A stretch of 16,051 nucleotides of DNA from Candidatus Aenigmatarchaeota archaeon (lineage in GTDB: Archaea; Aenigmatarchaeota; Aenigmatarchaeia; Aenigmatarchaeales; Aenigmatarchaeaceae): contig JAAOXY010000005.1 in the NCBI GenBank assembly GCA_018221065.1, positions 1 through 16,051 of the forward strand. Reading direction: 5' to 3'. Shown in pieces: positions 6,424 through 12,617 of the stretch. Each line of letters begins with the position of its first letter. Position 1 is the stretch's first letter. Both the position numbers and the translations under genes were made by a program. The notes under the pieces were generated by a model. The model searched no databases. It was not told the DNA's origin and saw nothing but the letters and a program-made list of their open reading frames with translations.

Positions 6424-6558
6424 ATGTACATCTGCCTTAGTTGTAAAAAAGAAATTGAGTTTGATGAAATAAGGGATAAGATAAGATGCCCTTATTGTGG
6501 TTATAAGGTTATAATGAAACAAAGACCTAAGACTATAACAAAAGTACCTGCAAAGTGA
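6424..6558 (+). CDS. rpoP: DNA-directed RNA polymerase subunit P (Rpo12, Rpb12/Rpc10-like)
   Basis: A 44-residue open frame, MYICLSCKKEIEFDEI to KVPAK, has the Rpo12 pattern: CLSC at residues 4-7, then RCPYCGYKVI with C24 and C27, forming a four-cysteine zinc site, followed by the basic tail. Rpo12 is a small archaeal polymerase subunit important for open-complex formation and assembly of the Rpo3/Rpo10/Rpo11 platform. The ATG directly abuts the eL43 TAA, and GGAGGAAG at 6411-6418 serves as Shine-Dalgarno. The eL43-rpoP pair is conserved in archaea. The TGA stop at 6556-6558 sits in a GTGAT element that serves the next gene. Confidence 0.93.
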   Translation: MYICLSCKKEIEFDEIRDKIRCPYCGYKVIMKQRPKTITKVPAK

Positions 6559-6562
6559 TTTT

Positions 6563-6790
6563 GTGAATAAAGCTGAAATAGAAATATCTTGTGAGAATCC
6601 GCAAATTGTGGTCGATTCTCTGGAACCTGAAATGGAAAAATTAGATAAATTCAGTACTAAAATTAAAGTTGATGACGGGAAGATTAAACTTCTCATTGAA
6701 GCTGAAGAGATGAGTGGTCTTCTAGCAGGTATTAATTCATGTATTAAGTTGATAAGAACATCAATCGAAACAATGAAAATCGGAGAGTGA
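6563..6790 (+). CDS. pcc1: KEOPS complex subunit Pcc1
   Basis: This 75-residue protein begins with GTG at 6563. The order is strand (KAEIEISCEN), helix (PQIVVDSLEPEMEKL), strand (FSTKIKVDD), strand (KIKLLIEAEEM) and helix (SGLLAGINSCIKLIRTSIETM), matching the small alpha-beta Pcc1 fold and length. Pcc1 dimerises and binds Kae1 in the KEOPS complex, which makes the t6A37 modification on ANN-decoding tRNAs. Kae1, Bud32 and Cgi121 are not in the window. No ATG is available near the N-terminus, and the GTG is 3 nt behind GTGAT (6555-6559), the spacing used by neighbours. Position between rpoP and prefoldin beta is common in archaea and supports the call. Confidence 0.85.
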   Translation: MNKAEIEISCENPQIVVDSLEPEMEKLDKFSTKIKVDDGKIKLLIEAEEMSGLLAGINSCIKLIRTSIETMKIGE

Positions 6791-6794
6791 TAAT

Positions 6795-7181
6795 ATGGCA
6801 ATTGAAATGACACCAGACGCACAAAAATATCTTATGGAGCTTCAGACAATACAAGCTCAACTTCAAAACATAGCCATACAGAAAGAAACATTTACAATAC
6901 AAAATATAGAGATTGAAAAAGCTCTTGAAGAGCTTGCAAAAACTGATGATAATGAAGATGTTTTCAAAGCTGTTGGTCCTATTTTGATAAAAACAAATAA
7001 AGCTGACATGGTAAAGGAATTGAAGGAAAAACAAGAAACAGCTGAAGTAAGATTGAAGAGTTTGGAAAAGCAAGAAGCTGAATTCCAAGGAAAGATACAG
7101 GCAGGGCAGCAAAAATTACAAGAACTTTTAATGCCTAAGCAAGAAGAAAAGAAAGAAGAAAAGAAAGAAGAAAACAATTAA
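6795..7181 (+). CDS. pfdB: Prefoldin subunit beta
   Basis: This 128-residue protein has the beta-prefoldin plan: an N-terminal coiled coil (about 8-50), the short beta hairpin region VFKAVGPILIKTNKADM (about 56-72), and a C-terminal coiled coil (about 73-115) with KEKQETAEVRLKSLEKQEAEF. Four beta and two alpha subunits form the jellyfish-shaped chaperone that holds unfolded proteins for the thermosome. A Lys/Glu-rich tail, about 116-128 (QEEKKEEKKEENN), extends past the usual end. The start at 6795 is 3 nt after GTGAT (6787-6791), which includes the pcc1 stop. It is the last gene of the superoperon. Confidence 0.94.
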   Translation: MAIEMTPDAQKYLMELQTIQAQLQNIAIQKETFTIQNIEIEKALEELAKTDDNEDVFKAVGPILIKTNKADMVKELKEKQETAEVRLKSLEKQEAEFQGKIQAGQQKLQELLMPKQEEKKEEKKEENN

Positions 7182-7213
7182 GAGGAGCAATCCTCTCTTT
7201 ATTCTTTATTTTT
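7181..7213 (+). terminator. Hairpin and T-tract terminator after prefoldin beta
   Basis: AGAGGA (7181-7186) and TCCTCT (7191-7196) form a perfect 6-bp stem closed by GCAA, a GNRA-type tetraloop. T-rich sequence follows to 7213. It begins at the last base of the pfdB stop codon and precedes the next promoter, so it most likely ends the superoperon transcript. Confidence 0.65.
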
Positions 7214-7224
7214 AAAACAAACCC

Positions 7225-7233
7225 TATATTTAA
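7225..7233 (+). promoter_or_regulatory. TATA box for the DHH gene (leaderless)
   Basis: TATATTTAA is centred 28 nt before the ATG at 7257. No Shine-Dalgarno is present, so transcription should begin at or within a few nt of the start codon. Confidence 0.6.
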
Positions 7234-7256
7234 GCTATTTCTTACAATGTTGTGGT

Positions 7257-8225
7257 ATGGAAAAACTAATTAATTATTTGAAGGGTCTTGAAGGAAAAAA
7301 AGTCCTTATAGCAACGCATCATAATGCTGACATTGATGCAGTAGCTTCATCTATAGGATTATCTCTTGGATTAGAACAGCTTGGGATTAATACTTCTGTT
7401 GGTGTTGGTGAATCTGTATCAAGAGGTGCAAAAAAACTTGCTAGCAATTATGAAATATTAATTGATCCTGATTGTGATGAATTTGATTATGTTATTCTTG
7501 TTGACACTTCTGTTGAAGAGCAACTCAATACATTAAAAAATCTTAGAGGAGATGCTGTTATAGATCATCATCCTGAAGGAAAATTTGCTAAAGATGTTCC
7601 TTCTTTGATAAAAACAGAAAGTAAATCATCTGCACAATTAGTATACAAAGTTTTGGAAAAATTAGATTGTGAAATAACAAAAAAAATGGCAATGGTATTG
7701 TGTGCTGGAATTGTTGCTGATACTGCTCATCTTAGATTAGCTGATGCTGATGTGTTTAAAGTTTTGACAGAATTATTGAAAACAGGAATTGAGTTTAAAG
7801 ATGTTTTGAATTCAATACAAACTCCTACTGATCCATCTGAAACAATAGCTGCAATGAAAGCTGCAAACAGAATGGAAGGTTACAGAATAGGGGATCTTAT
7901 AATATTTACTTCAAAAATATCTTCACACGAAGCTCCTGCAGCAAGAGCATTGATAAGAATCGGAGCTGATGTTGCTATTGTTGCTGCTGTTAAGAAAAAA
8001 GAATTGAGAATATCTTCCAGAGCAAGACATAAAATATTGGATTATGGTATTGATCTCTCTGTTATATTCAAAAAAGTTGGAGAAATTATAAATGGAAACG
8101 GTGGTGGGCACAATATGGCTGGTTCTGCTAATGGAAAAGATATGAAAGCTGTTGATGATGCTCTTACATTCATACTAAAAGAGATTTCTGAAAAAGTTGG
8201 GAAAGATATTGAGAAATTAGACTGA
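7257..8225 (+). CDS. DHH/DHHA1 phosphoesterase (RecJ/NrnA-like)
   Basis: This 322-residue protein has all DHH motifs. Motif I is THHNADIDAVAS (H22, D25, D27), motif II LVDTSV (D83), motif III VIDHHPEG (D103-H104-H105), and motif IV GIVADTAHLR (D155). The DHHA1 domain ends with NGGGHNMAGS (281-290). These motifs bind two metal ions, usually Mn2+, and hydrolyse phosphodiester or phosphomonoester bonds. Family members include NrnA oligoribonuclease/pAp phosphatase, RecJ-like nucleases and c-di-AMP phosphodiesterases. There is no membrane, GGDEF or OB domain, and the two-domain size fits an NrnA-like or archaeal RecJ-like enzyme. Which substrate it uses cannot be read from sequence. It follows the exosome operon, so a role finishing short RNA fragments is plausible but inferred. 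Confidence 0.9.
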   Translation: MEKLINYLKGLEGKKVLIATHHNADIDAVASSIGLSLGLEQLGINTSVGVGESVSRGAKKLASNYEILIDPDCDEFDYVILVDTSVEEQLNTLKNLRGDAVIDHHPEGKFAKDVPSLIKTESKSSAQLVYKVLEKLDCEITKKMAMVLCAGIVADTAHLRLADADVFKVLTELLKTGIEFKDVLNSIQTPTDPSETIAAMKAANRMEGYRIGDLIIFTSKISSHEAPAARALIRIGADVAIVAAVKKKELRISSRARHKILDYGIDLSVIFKKVGEIINGNGGGHNMAGSANGKDMKAVDDALTFILKEISEKVGKDIEKLD

Positions 8226-8234
8226 TAGATAATC

Positions 8235-8273
8235 ATTTAAAGGTCAAAGGATAGGTCTTTAGTAGTCAGGTGA
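8235..8273 (+). promoter_or_regulatory. Promoter and Shine-Dalgarno for UPF0147 gene
   Basis: ATTTAAAG at 8235-8242 predicts a start near 8265. AGGTGA at 8268-8273 is 4 nt upstream of the ATG at 8278, giving a very short leader with Shine-Dalgarno. Confidence 0.5.
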
Positions 8274-8277
8274 GATT

Positions 8278-8523
8278 ATGTTTGAAGATATAATACCGTT
8301 AATAGAACAAATCGCAAGTGATAGGACAGTACCTAGAAACATTAGAGAAAGATGTGAGGAAAGTGTCAAGATACTTAGAGATGGAGACGATCCTGCTGAG
8401 ATAAGGGTAAATACTGTGATAAGTTATTTGGATGAGATGTCAAATGACCCTAACATCCCTATGTACACTAGGACTCAAATATGGAATATTGTGTCTATAC
8501 TTGAGAGTGCGGTTAAGAAATAG
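8278..8523 (+). CDS. UPF0147 family protein
   Basis: This 81-residue, all-helical protein matches the archaeal UPF0147 family. IASDRTVPRNIRERCEES (12-29), IRVNTVISYLDEMSNDPNIP (41-60) and TRTQIWNIVSILESAV (64-79) are the conserved blocks. There is no membrane segment, cysteine or known catalytic motif. The function is unknown. It has its own promoter and Shine-Dalgarno, and is followed 64 nt later by sepF. The family call is confident; nothing in the context assigns a role. Confidence 0.9.
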   Translation: MFEDIIPLIEQIASDRTVPRNIRERCEESVKILRDGDDPAEIRVNTVISYLDEMSNDPNIPMYTRTQIWNIVSILESAVKK

Positions 8524-8580
8524 ATATATAAGTTTGACTGACTAATAATAACTATAATATTTGTTTATGATTTGGGAGGT
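8524..8580 (+). promoter_or_regulatory. Promoter and Shine-Dalgarno for sepF
   Basis: ATATATAAG at 8524-8532, directly after the UPF0147 stop, is a strong TATA-like box predicting a start near 8555. GGGAGGT at 8574-8580 is a long Shine-Dalgarno 7 nt before the ATG at 8588. It decides that start over the in-frame TTG at 8561 and ATG at 8567. Confidence 0.6.
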
Positions 8581-8587
8581 AGAGCAT

Positions 8588-8932
8588 ATGGTTCTAGACA
8601 GATTATTTGGTGGAAATTTTGACGACCTCGAAGAAGGAGAATTTATAGAATTAGATACTGGAAGCGCTAACATTCCTTCTGGAAAGATACCAATTAGAGT
8701 AGAAAAAATCGATGAATTCAGTGATGCTGAAAGAATACAAAAAGCAATTAGAGACGGAGCTATTGTTTTAGTTAAGATTAGAGCACTGAAAGAAAAAGAT
8801 TTATCTGAGTTGAAAAGAGCAATTGACAAGTTAAGAAAAACTTGTGTTGCAATCAACGGAGACATCGCTGGTATCGATGAGGATTGGATTATCTTAACAC
8901 CAAGTTTTGCACATGTCGCAAGAGAAGATTAA
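8588..8932 (+). CDS. sepF: Archaeal SepF-like cell division protein
   Basis: From the ATG at 8588 the protein is 114 residues. The first residues, MVLDRLFGG, form a short amphipathic segment like the membrane-targeting helix of SepF. A variable acidic linker (about 10-30) follows, then the conserved core: KIPIRVEKIDEFSDAERIQKAI (34-55), VLVKIRALKEKDLSELKRAIDKLRK (about 61-85) and NGDIAGIDEDWIILTP (about 90-105). SepF tethers FtsZ to the membrane in archaea that divide by FtsZ. FtsZ is not in this window. Presence of SepF implies FtsZ-based rather than purely ESCRT/Cdv-based division. Confidence 0.88.
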   Translation: MVLDRLFGGNFDDLEEGEFIELDTGSANIPSGKIPIRVEKIDEFSDAERIQKAIRDGAIVLVKIRALKEKDLSELKRAIDKLRKTCVAINGDIAGIDEDWIILTPSFAHVARED

Positions 8933-8938
8933 GTTATT

Positions 8939-8988
8939 ACTTCTCTTTTCTTTTTAATTCTAAAAGAAATAGTATTAACTATATTTCT
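8939..8988. terminator. Bidirectional terminator region between convergent sepF and S66 genes
   Basis: The 71-nt gap between converging genes has T-rich sequence on the plus strand (8941-8957). It also has an imperfect inverted repeat, AGAAATAGT (8965-8973) with ACTATATTTCT (8978-8988), around TAAT/ATTA. On the minus strand the hairpin is followed by a short T run. This arrangement suits termination from both sides. Confidence 0.45.
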
Positions 8989-9003
8989 GAAGAATGGAAA
9001 AAC

Positions 9004-9981
9004 TTAATGTTCAATAATTTCAATCTTACAAGCATTATCTTTAGAAACAATTCTTACTCTACCACCAATTGGAAAAGTAATGTGTGGTGTTGTGTGTCCA
9101 AAATCTACATTTGCAATTACGGGAATATTGGACAATTCTTTTTTTGTCTTAATTATTTTTATTAACTTATCATTATTGAACTCACTATCTTTCTGAAATC
9201 TTCCAATAACAATTCCCTTTACTTTTTCAAAATCAGGTTGATGTATTAACGACTGTAAATCTCTATTAAAATCATGAGGATTTACTTCGCTATCATCTTC
9301 AACAAAAACTATAGTTCCATTTAAATCTGGAAAAAATTCTGTGCCTTGTAATAAATTAAAGGTGCATAGATTACCTCCAATAATAGTTCCTTCTGTTTCT
9401 CCCTGATTGATTGAAAGGTATCCTTCATTATCAATGAATTTTCGTTTTTCTTGTTCAAAAAACCAACAATCATCACTCCATTTTTCAGAGGCAACGGCCT
9501 CGAAAGACTCTTCGGTCATAAGACATTTTTTAAAATATTCTAATGTGAAATCAAATCCTTTTTTCATTCCAAAACTTGAAAAATGAGGTCCAGAATACAC
9601 AATTAATCCCGTTTTTGCATATATTGCATTTGAAAGAGCAGTAATATCAGAATACCCGCATAAAATTTTAGGATTTGATTTTATCAAATCATAGTCCAGA
9701 TATCTTAATAACTGATTTGAGTTAAACCCCCCGATTGTAGTAAGTATAGCTTTAACATTCTTATCACTAAAGGCATTATGAAGATCATCAACTCTTGATT
9801 GGATTGATGATGAATCAAATATATCTTTTTCATTAACATGCTCAGAAAATGATACTCTAAAACCAAGTTCTTCTAATCTTTTTTTAGCAATATTTTTAGT
9901 ATCATCTAAAAGAATTGCCATGCTTCTGGCTGGGGAAATTACTCTTATCTCATCTCCTTTTGATAATTTTGTTGGTATCAT
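9004..9981 (-). CDS. S66 peptidase family protein (LD-carboxypeptidase / MccF-like)
   Basis: This 325-residue protein has the S66 two-domain plan. The N-terminal part has KGDEIRVISPARS (8-20), TIGGFNSNQLL (82-92) and the nucleophile elbow GYSDITAL with S111. The C-terminal part has GGNLCTFNLLQGT (202-214), IVFVEDDSE with E228, and NVDFGHTTPH with H296, completing the Ser-Glu-His triad. Family members cleave murein tetrapeptides (LdcA) or detoxify microcin C-type peptide-nucleotides (MccF). The spacing and the VEDD motif fit the MccF side. Archaea lack murein, so self-protection, detoxification or scavenging from a bacterial neighbour is likelier than wall recycling. It is the last gene of a minus-strand operon after the MetRS genes, 6 nt from the previous stop. 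Function within S66 is not settled. Confidence 0.88.
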   Translation of the reverse strand: MIPTKLSKGDEIRVISPARSMAILLDDTKNIAKKRLEELGFRVSFSEHVNEKDIFDSSSIQSRVDDLHNAFSDKNVKAILTTIGGFNSNQLLRYLDYDLIKSNPKILCGYSDITALSNAIYAKTGLIVYSGPHFSSFGMKKGFDFTLEYFKKCLMTEESFEAVASEKWSDDCWFFEQEKRKFIDNEGYLSINQGETEGTIIGGNLCTFNLLQGTEFFPDLNGTIVFVEDDSEVNPHDFNRDLQSLIHQPDFEKVKGIVIGRFQKDSEFNNDKLIKIIKTKKELSNIPVIANVDFGHTTPHITFPIGGRVRIVSKDNACKIEIIEH

Positions 9982-9987
9982 TGTACA

Positions 9988-10305
9988 TCATCTTATTCTA
10001 GTTCCGTTTGGAACTTTTTGTTCTGGAATTAAAATAACTGGTACATCTCCGTCGGCTGCAAGTAACATTCCTTGACTTTCTACTCCGCGCAATTTTGCAG
10101 GTTCTAAATTAACAATAACAATAATTTGTTTTCCGACTAAGTCTTCTTTAGAATATGCGCTTTTAATTCCTGCAACTAATTGTCTTTGTTCATCTCCAAG
10201 ATCAATTTCTAACTTGTAAAGTTTATCTGCACCTTCAATATCTTCTACAGATAAAATCTCTGCAACTTTTAATTCAACTTTAGAAAAATCATCAATAGTT
10301 ATCAT
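9988..10305 (-). CDS. tRNA-binding OB-fold protein (separate MetRS C-terminal domain, MetG2/Trbp111-like)
   Basis: This 105-residue protein is a single EMAP-II/Trbp111-type OB fold. FSKVELKVAEILSVEDIEGADKLYKLEIDLG (7-37), RQLVAGIKSAYSKEDLVGKQI, then VNLEPAKLRGVESQGMLLAA with the conserved KLRG and S-x-GM motifs. In many bacteria this domain is fused to the C-terminus of MetRS; here it is a separate gene. Its ATG overlaps the MetRS stop (ATGA, 10302-10305), so the two are translationally coupled and probably act together. The domain dimerises and binds the tRNA elbow non-specifically, raising affinity of MetRS for tRNA. A GGTTGAG element lies upstream on the minus strand. Confidence 0.9.
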   Translation of the reverse strand: MITIDDFSKVELKVAEILSVEDIEGADKLYKLEIDLGDEQRQLVAGIKSAYSKEDLVGKQIIVIVNLEPAKLRGVESQGMLLAADGDVPVILIPEQKVPNGTRIR

Positions 10306-11801
10306 TCTGTCTCAACCTTCTGGAAAAGTATCTTCCCTTTTTTAGTCTGTGTTCCTTCTTTTAGTTGACCCCATTTTATATCAGCAAAGGAAGGTTCTTC
10401 TTCTAGACCAAGTTGTTCAATAATCTTTTCTGAAGTGTCTGGTAAGAATGGTTTTATTGTTACTGCGATGAATCGTAATGCTTCTAGTAATTCGTAGATT
10501 ATTTCAGATAATTTTTCTTTATCATCAATCTTCCAAGGCTCTGTTTCATTAATGTACTGATTAGAACCTTTAATTAATTTCCATATTTCAGATAAGGCTC
10601 CTTGGAAATCATAAACTTCTACTGACTTAGAAACTCTGTCTGTTAGTCCTGAAGCTATTTCAGCTAACTTACCTTTTGATTCTTTTGGTACTTTACCATC
10701 AAAGTTCTTTTCTGTTAATGCCAAAACTCTGTAAACTAAGTTACCTAAATCTCCTGCAAGGTTTGCATTGATTCTGTTAATTAACATCTCTTCATTGAAG
10801 TCACCATCATTGCTTGCTGGTAAATCATTTAACAAAAAGTATCTAATAGAATCTGCACTATATTTTTTAATTTGTTCAAATGGATCAACTACATTTCCAA
10901 TTGATTTTGACATCTTCTTTCCATCTTTTGTTATGAAACCATGTACAAAGATTTCTTTTGGTAATGGTAATCCTGCTGACATTAACATTGCTGGCCAGAA
11001 AACTGCATGGAATCTCAGGATGTCTTTTCCTACTACATGAACATCTGCTGGCCAATACTTTTCAAATTGTTTTTTGTTGTTTGTGTAACCGATTCCTGAA
11101 AGATAATTTGTAAGAGCATCACACCAAACATAAATTGTCTGATCGTTGTTACCAGGAACGGGTATTCCCCAAGATAATGATTTCCGAGTTCTTGAGAAAC
11201 TGATATCTTCTAATCCTGTTTTTATGAAATTCAATATCTCTTTCTTCCTCTCTTTAGGAACTATCTTTAGTTCATCAGATTCAATTAGTTGAATCAGCTT
11301 GTCTTGATATTTTGAAAGTTTGAAAAAGAAATTCTCTTCTTCTATTAATTCTGCTTTTTTATTATGAATAGGACAGACTCCGTCATTTAATTCTTTATCT
11401 GTTTTAAAGCATTCACAACCTACACAATAATGTCCTTGATATTTTTTTCTATAAAAATCATCATTGTTTTCAATCAAAGTCCATATGTCTTGAGTTGTTG
11501 GAATATGTCTTTCTGTGTCTGTTGTTCTGATAAAATCATCATTAGATATGTTGAGTAAGGATGCTAACTCTTGTACTTTTTCAGTGATGTCATTCACAAA
11601 TTTTTGTGGGTCGTCTCCTGCCATTTTCTGTATCTTAGAACCATGCTCGTCTGTTCCTGTTAAGAAAAATACATCATCTCCTTTGGATCTGTGTAATCTT
11701 GCTAGAACATCTGTCTGTATTAACTCTAGAGCAAACCCTATGTGTGGGTCTGAGTTTGTGTAGATTATTGATGTTGTTGTGTAAAACTTAATTTTAATCA
11801 C
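10302..11801 (-). CDS. metG: Methionyl-tRNA synthetase, bacterial-type catalytic protein
   Basis: This 499-residue class I synthetase starts KFYTTTSIIYTNSDPHIGFALE, with the HIGH-type motif as HIGF (20-23) and KMSKS at 296-300. The connective insert has a single zinc knuckle, C126-x2-C129 and C143-x2-H146 (CPIH), the Thermus/Bacillus layout rather than the double-knuckle archaeal/E. coli layout. The VWCDALTNYLSGIGY block is also bacterial-like. It charges initiator and elongator tRNA-Met. The tRNA-binding C-terminal domain is a separate, overlapping downstream gene. The start is unusual. The annotated GTG at 11801 lies inside GGTGAT right after the HAD stop. The codon at normal spacing from that Shine-Dalgarno is ATT (11792), which would give the standard (M)KFYTTT N-terminus. 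Confidence 0.95.
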   Translation of the reverse strand: MIKIKFYTTTSIIYTNSDPHIGFALELIQTDVLARLHRSKGDDVFFLTGTDEHGSKIQKMAGDDPQKFVNDITEKVQELASLLNISNDDFIRTTDTERHIPTTQDIWTLIENNDDFYRKKYQGHYCVGCECFKTDKELNDGVCPIHNKKAELIEEENFFFKLSKYQDKLIQLIESDELKIVPKERKKEILNFIKTGLEDISFSRTRKSLSWGIPVPGNNDQTIYVWCDALTNYLSGIGYTNNKKQFEKYWPADVHVVGKDILRFHAVFWPAMLMSAGLPLPKEIFVHGFITKDGKKMSKSIGNVVDPFEQIKKYSADSIRYFLLNDLPASNDGDFNEEMLINRINANLAGDLGNLVYRVLALTEKNFDGKVPKESKGKLAEIASGLTDRVSKSVEVYDFQGALSEIWKLIKGSNQYINETEPWKIDDKEKLSEIIYELLEALRFIAVTIKPFLPDTSEKIIEQLGLEEEPSFADIKWGQLKEGTQTKKGKILFQKVETE

Positions 11802-11802
11802 C

Positions 11803-12567
11803 TTATGATATAATATCAGATATTGAATTTAATAAGTATTTTGGTATGTTGAGCCCTTTTGAGTCATTGTAATCTTTTTTTGTTGCTATTCCTGTTAAGA
11901 CTAGAGCTGTGTCAAACTTTAATCTATTTCCTATTATGATATCTGTCATTTCATCCCCTATTATCAATGTCTTGGATTTGTCAAGACCTAGTTCCTGTAT
12001 CTTCTTTGCCATGTGATATGATGGTTTTCCTATGACTATTGCTTCTTTGTCAGATGCTTCTTCAATTGCTTTTGTTAATGCTCCTGCACCAACACGTATC
12101 TTATCACCATAAACCCATTTCCCACCTTTGGCGTTTGTGTAAAATTCTGCACCATTTCTAACAAAGTCCGAAGCTTTTTCCAATTTGTTATAATCGACAT
12201 GCCTATCTGTTGATACAAAAACTGCATCTGCGTTAGATGATACAATCTTTATCCTAGCTTTTTTCAGATCAGTTATTATACCTTCTCCAATAACAAAGAC
12301 TTTGTTACCTTGTAGGAGGTCTATTGCAGGCAAACTCGGGTTCAATATTTGTGTTTCTGTTGCATTTATACCAAAATTACTTAATTTTCTAGCAAATGAC
12401 TCTCTTGTAAGGATGACATTGTTTGTAAAGAAGTATATGTTCTTATTTTCTCGTTTTAATGCCTGGAATAGCCTTATTGCTCCTGGTATTAGTTTTGTCC
12501 ATTTCCAAACAGTACCATCGAGATCAAATAAGAAGTTATCATATTTTTTGAACCTTCTTGCTAGCAT
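11803..12567 (-). CDS. HAD-superfamily hydrolase, NagD-like (subclass IIA)
   Basis: This 254-residue protein has complete HAD motifs: FLFDLDGTVW with nucleophile D15 and acid/base D17, FFTNN with T48, IGKPS with K181, and IIGDEMTDIIIGNRLKF with D205 and D209. The large cap between motifs II and III, NagD-type spacing, places it in subclass IIA with p-nitrophenyl phosphatases, phosphoglycolate phosphatases and NagD nucleotidases. Substrate cannot be predicted. It is the first gene of the minus-strand operon. The ATG at 12567 has no Shine-Dalgarno and lies about 26 nt from a divergent TATA element, so it is probably leaderless. Its TAA is directly followed by the GGTGAT element of MetRS. Confidence 0.88.
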   Translation of the reverse strand: MLARRFKKYDNFLFDLDGTVWKWTKLIPGAIRLFQALKRENKNIYFFTNNVILTRESFARKLSNFGINATETQILNPSLPAIDLLQGNKVFVIGEGIITDLKKARIKIVSSNADAVFVSTDRHVDYNKLEKASDFVRNGAEFYTNAKGGKWVYGDKIRVGAGALTKAIEEASDKEAIVIGKPSYHMAKKIQELGLDKSKTLIIGDEMTDIIIGNRLKFDTALVLTGIATKKDYNDSKGLNIPKYLLNSISDIIS

Positions 12568-12579
12568 AATCAGAGTTCG

Positions 12580-12617
12580 TCTAGTTAATATATAAATATT
12601 CTAGTGGTATATCTAGT
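12580..12617. promoter_or_regulatory. Divergent promoter with shared TATA element and three TCTAGT copies
   Basis: The near-symmetric AATATATAAATATT at 12587-12600 lies midway between the HAD ATG (12567, minus) and the NurA ATG (12618, plus), about 26 and 24 nt from each. Both transcripts would be leaderless from one AT core or two overlapping TATA boxes. TCTAGT occurs at 12580-12585, 12600-12605 and 12612-12617, flanking the core and abutting the NurA start, as an operator might. Confidence 0.55.

Noticed and set aside
6108..6822. Long minus-strand open frames rich in Ser or Phe opposite eL43, rpoP and pcc1
   Set aside because: They are antisense images of the Glu/Thr-rich eL43 tail and of conserved genes. 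The strange composition comes from the repeat, not from a real protein.
8884..9165. Plus-strand open frame bridging sepF and the S66 gene
   Set aside because: Asn/Tyr-rich translation crossing a terminator region and antisense to the S66 C-terminus; no promoter or Shine-Dalgarno.
9795..9815. C/D-box sRNA-like TGATGA motif
   Set aside because: It falls within the S66 coding sequence with no matching D box pair or guide arrangement that I could find.
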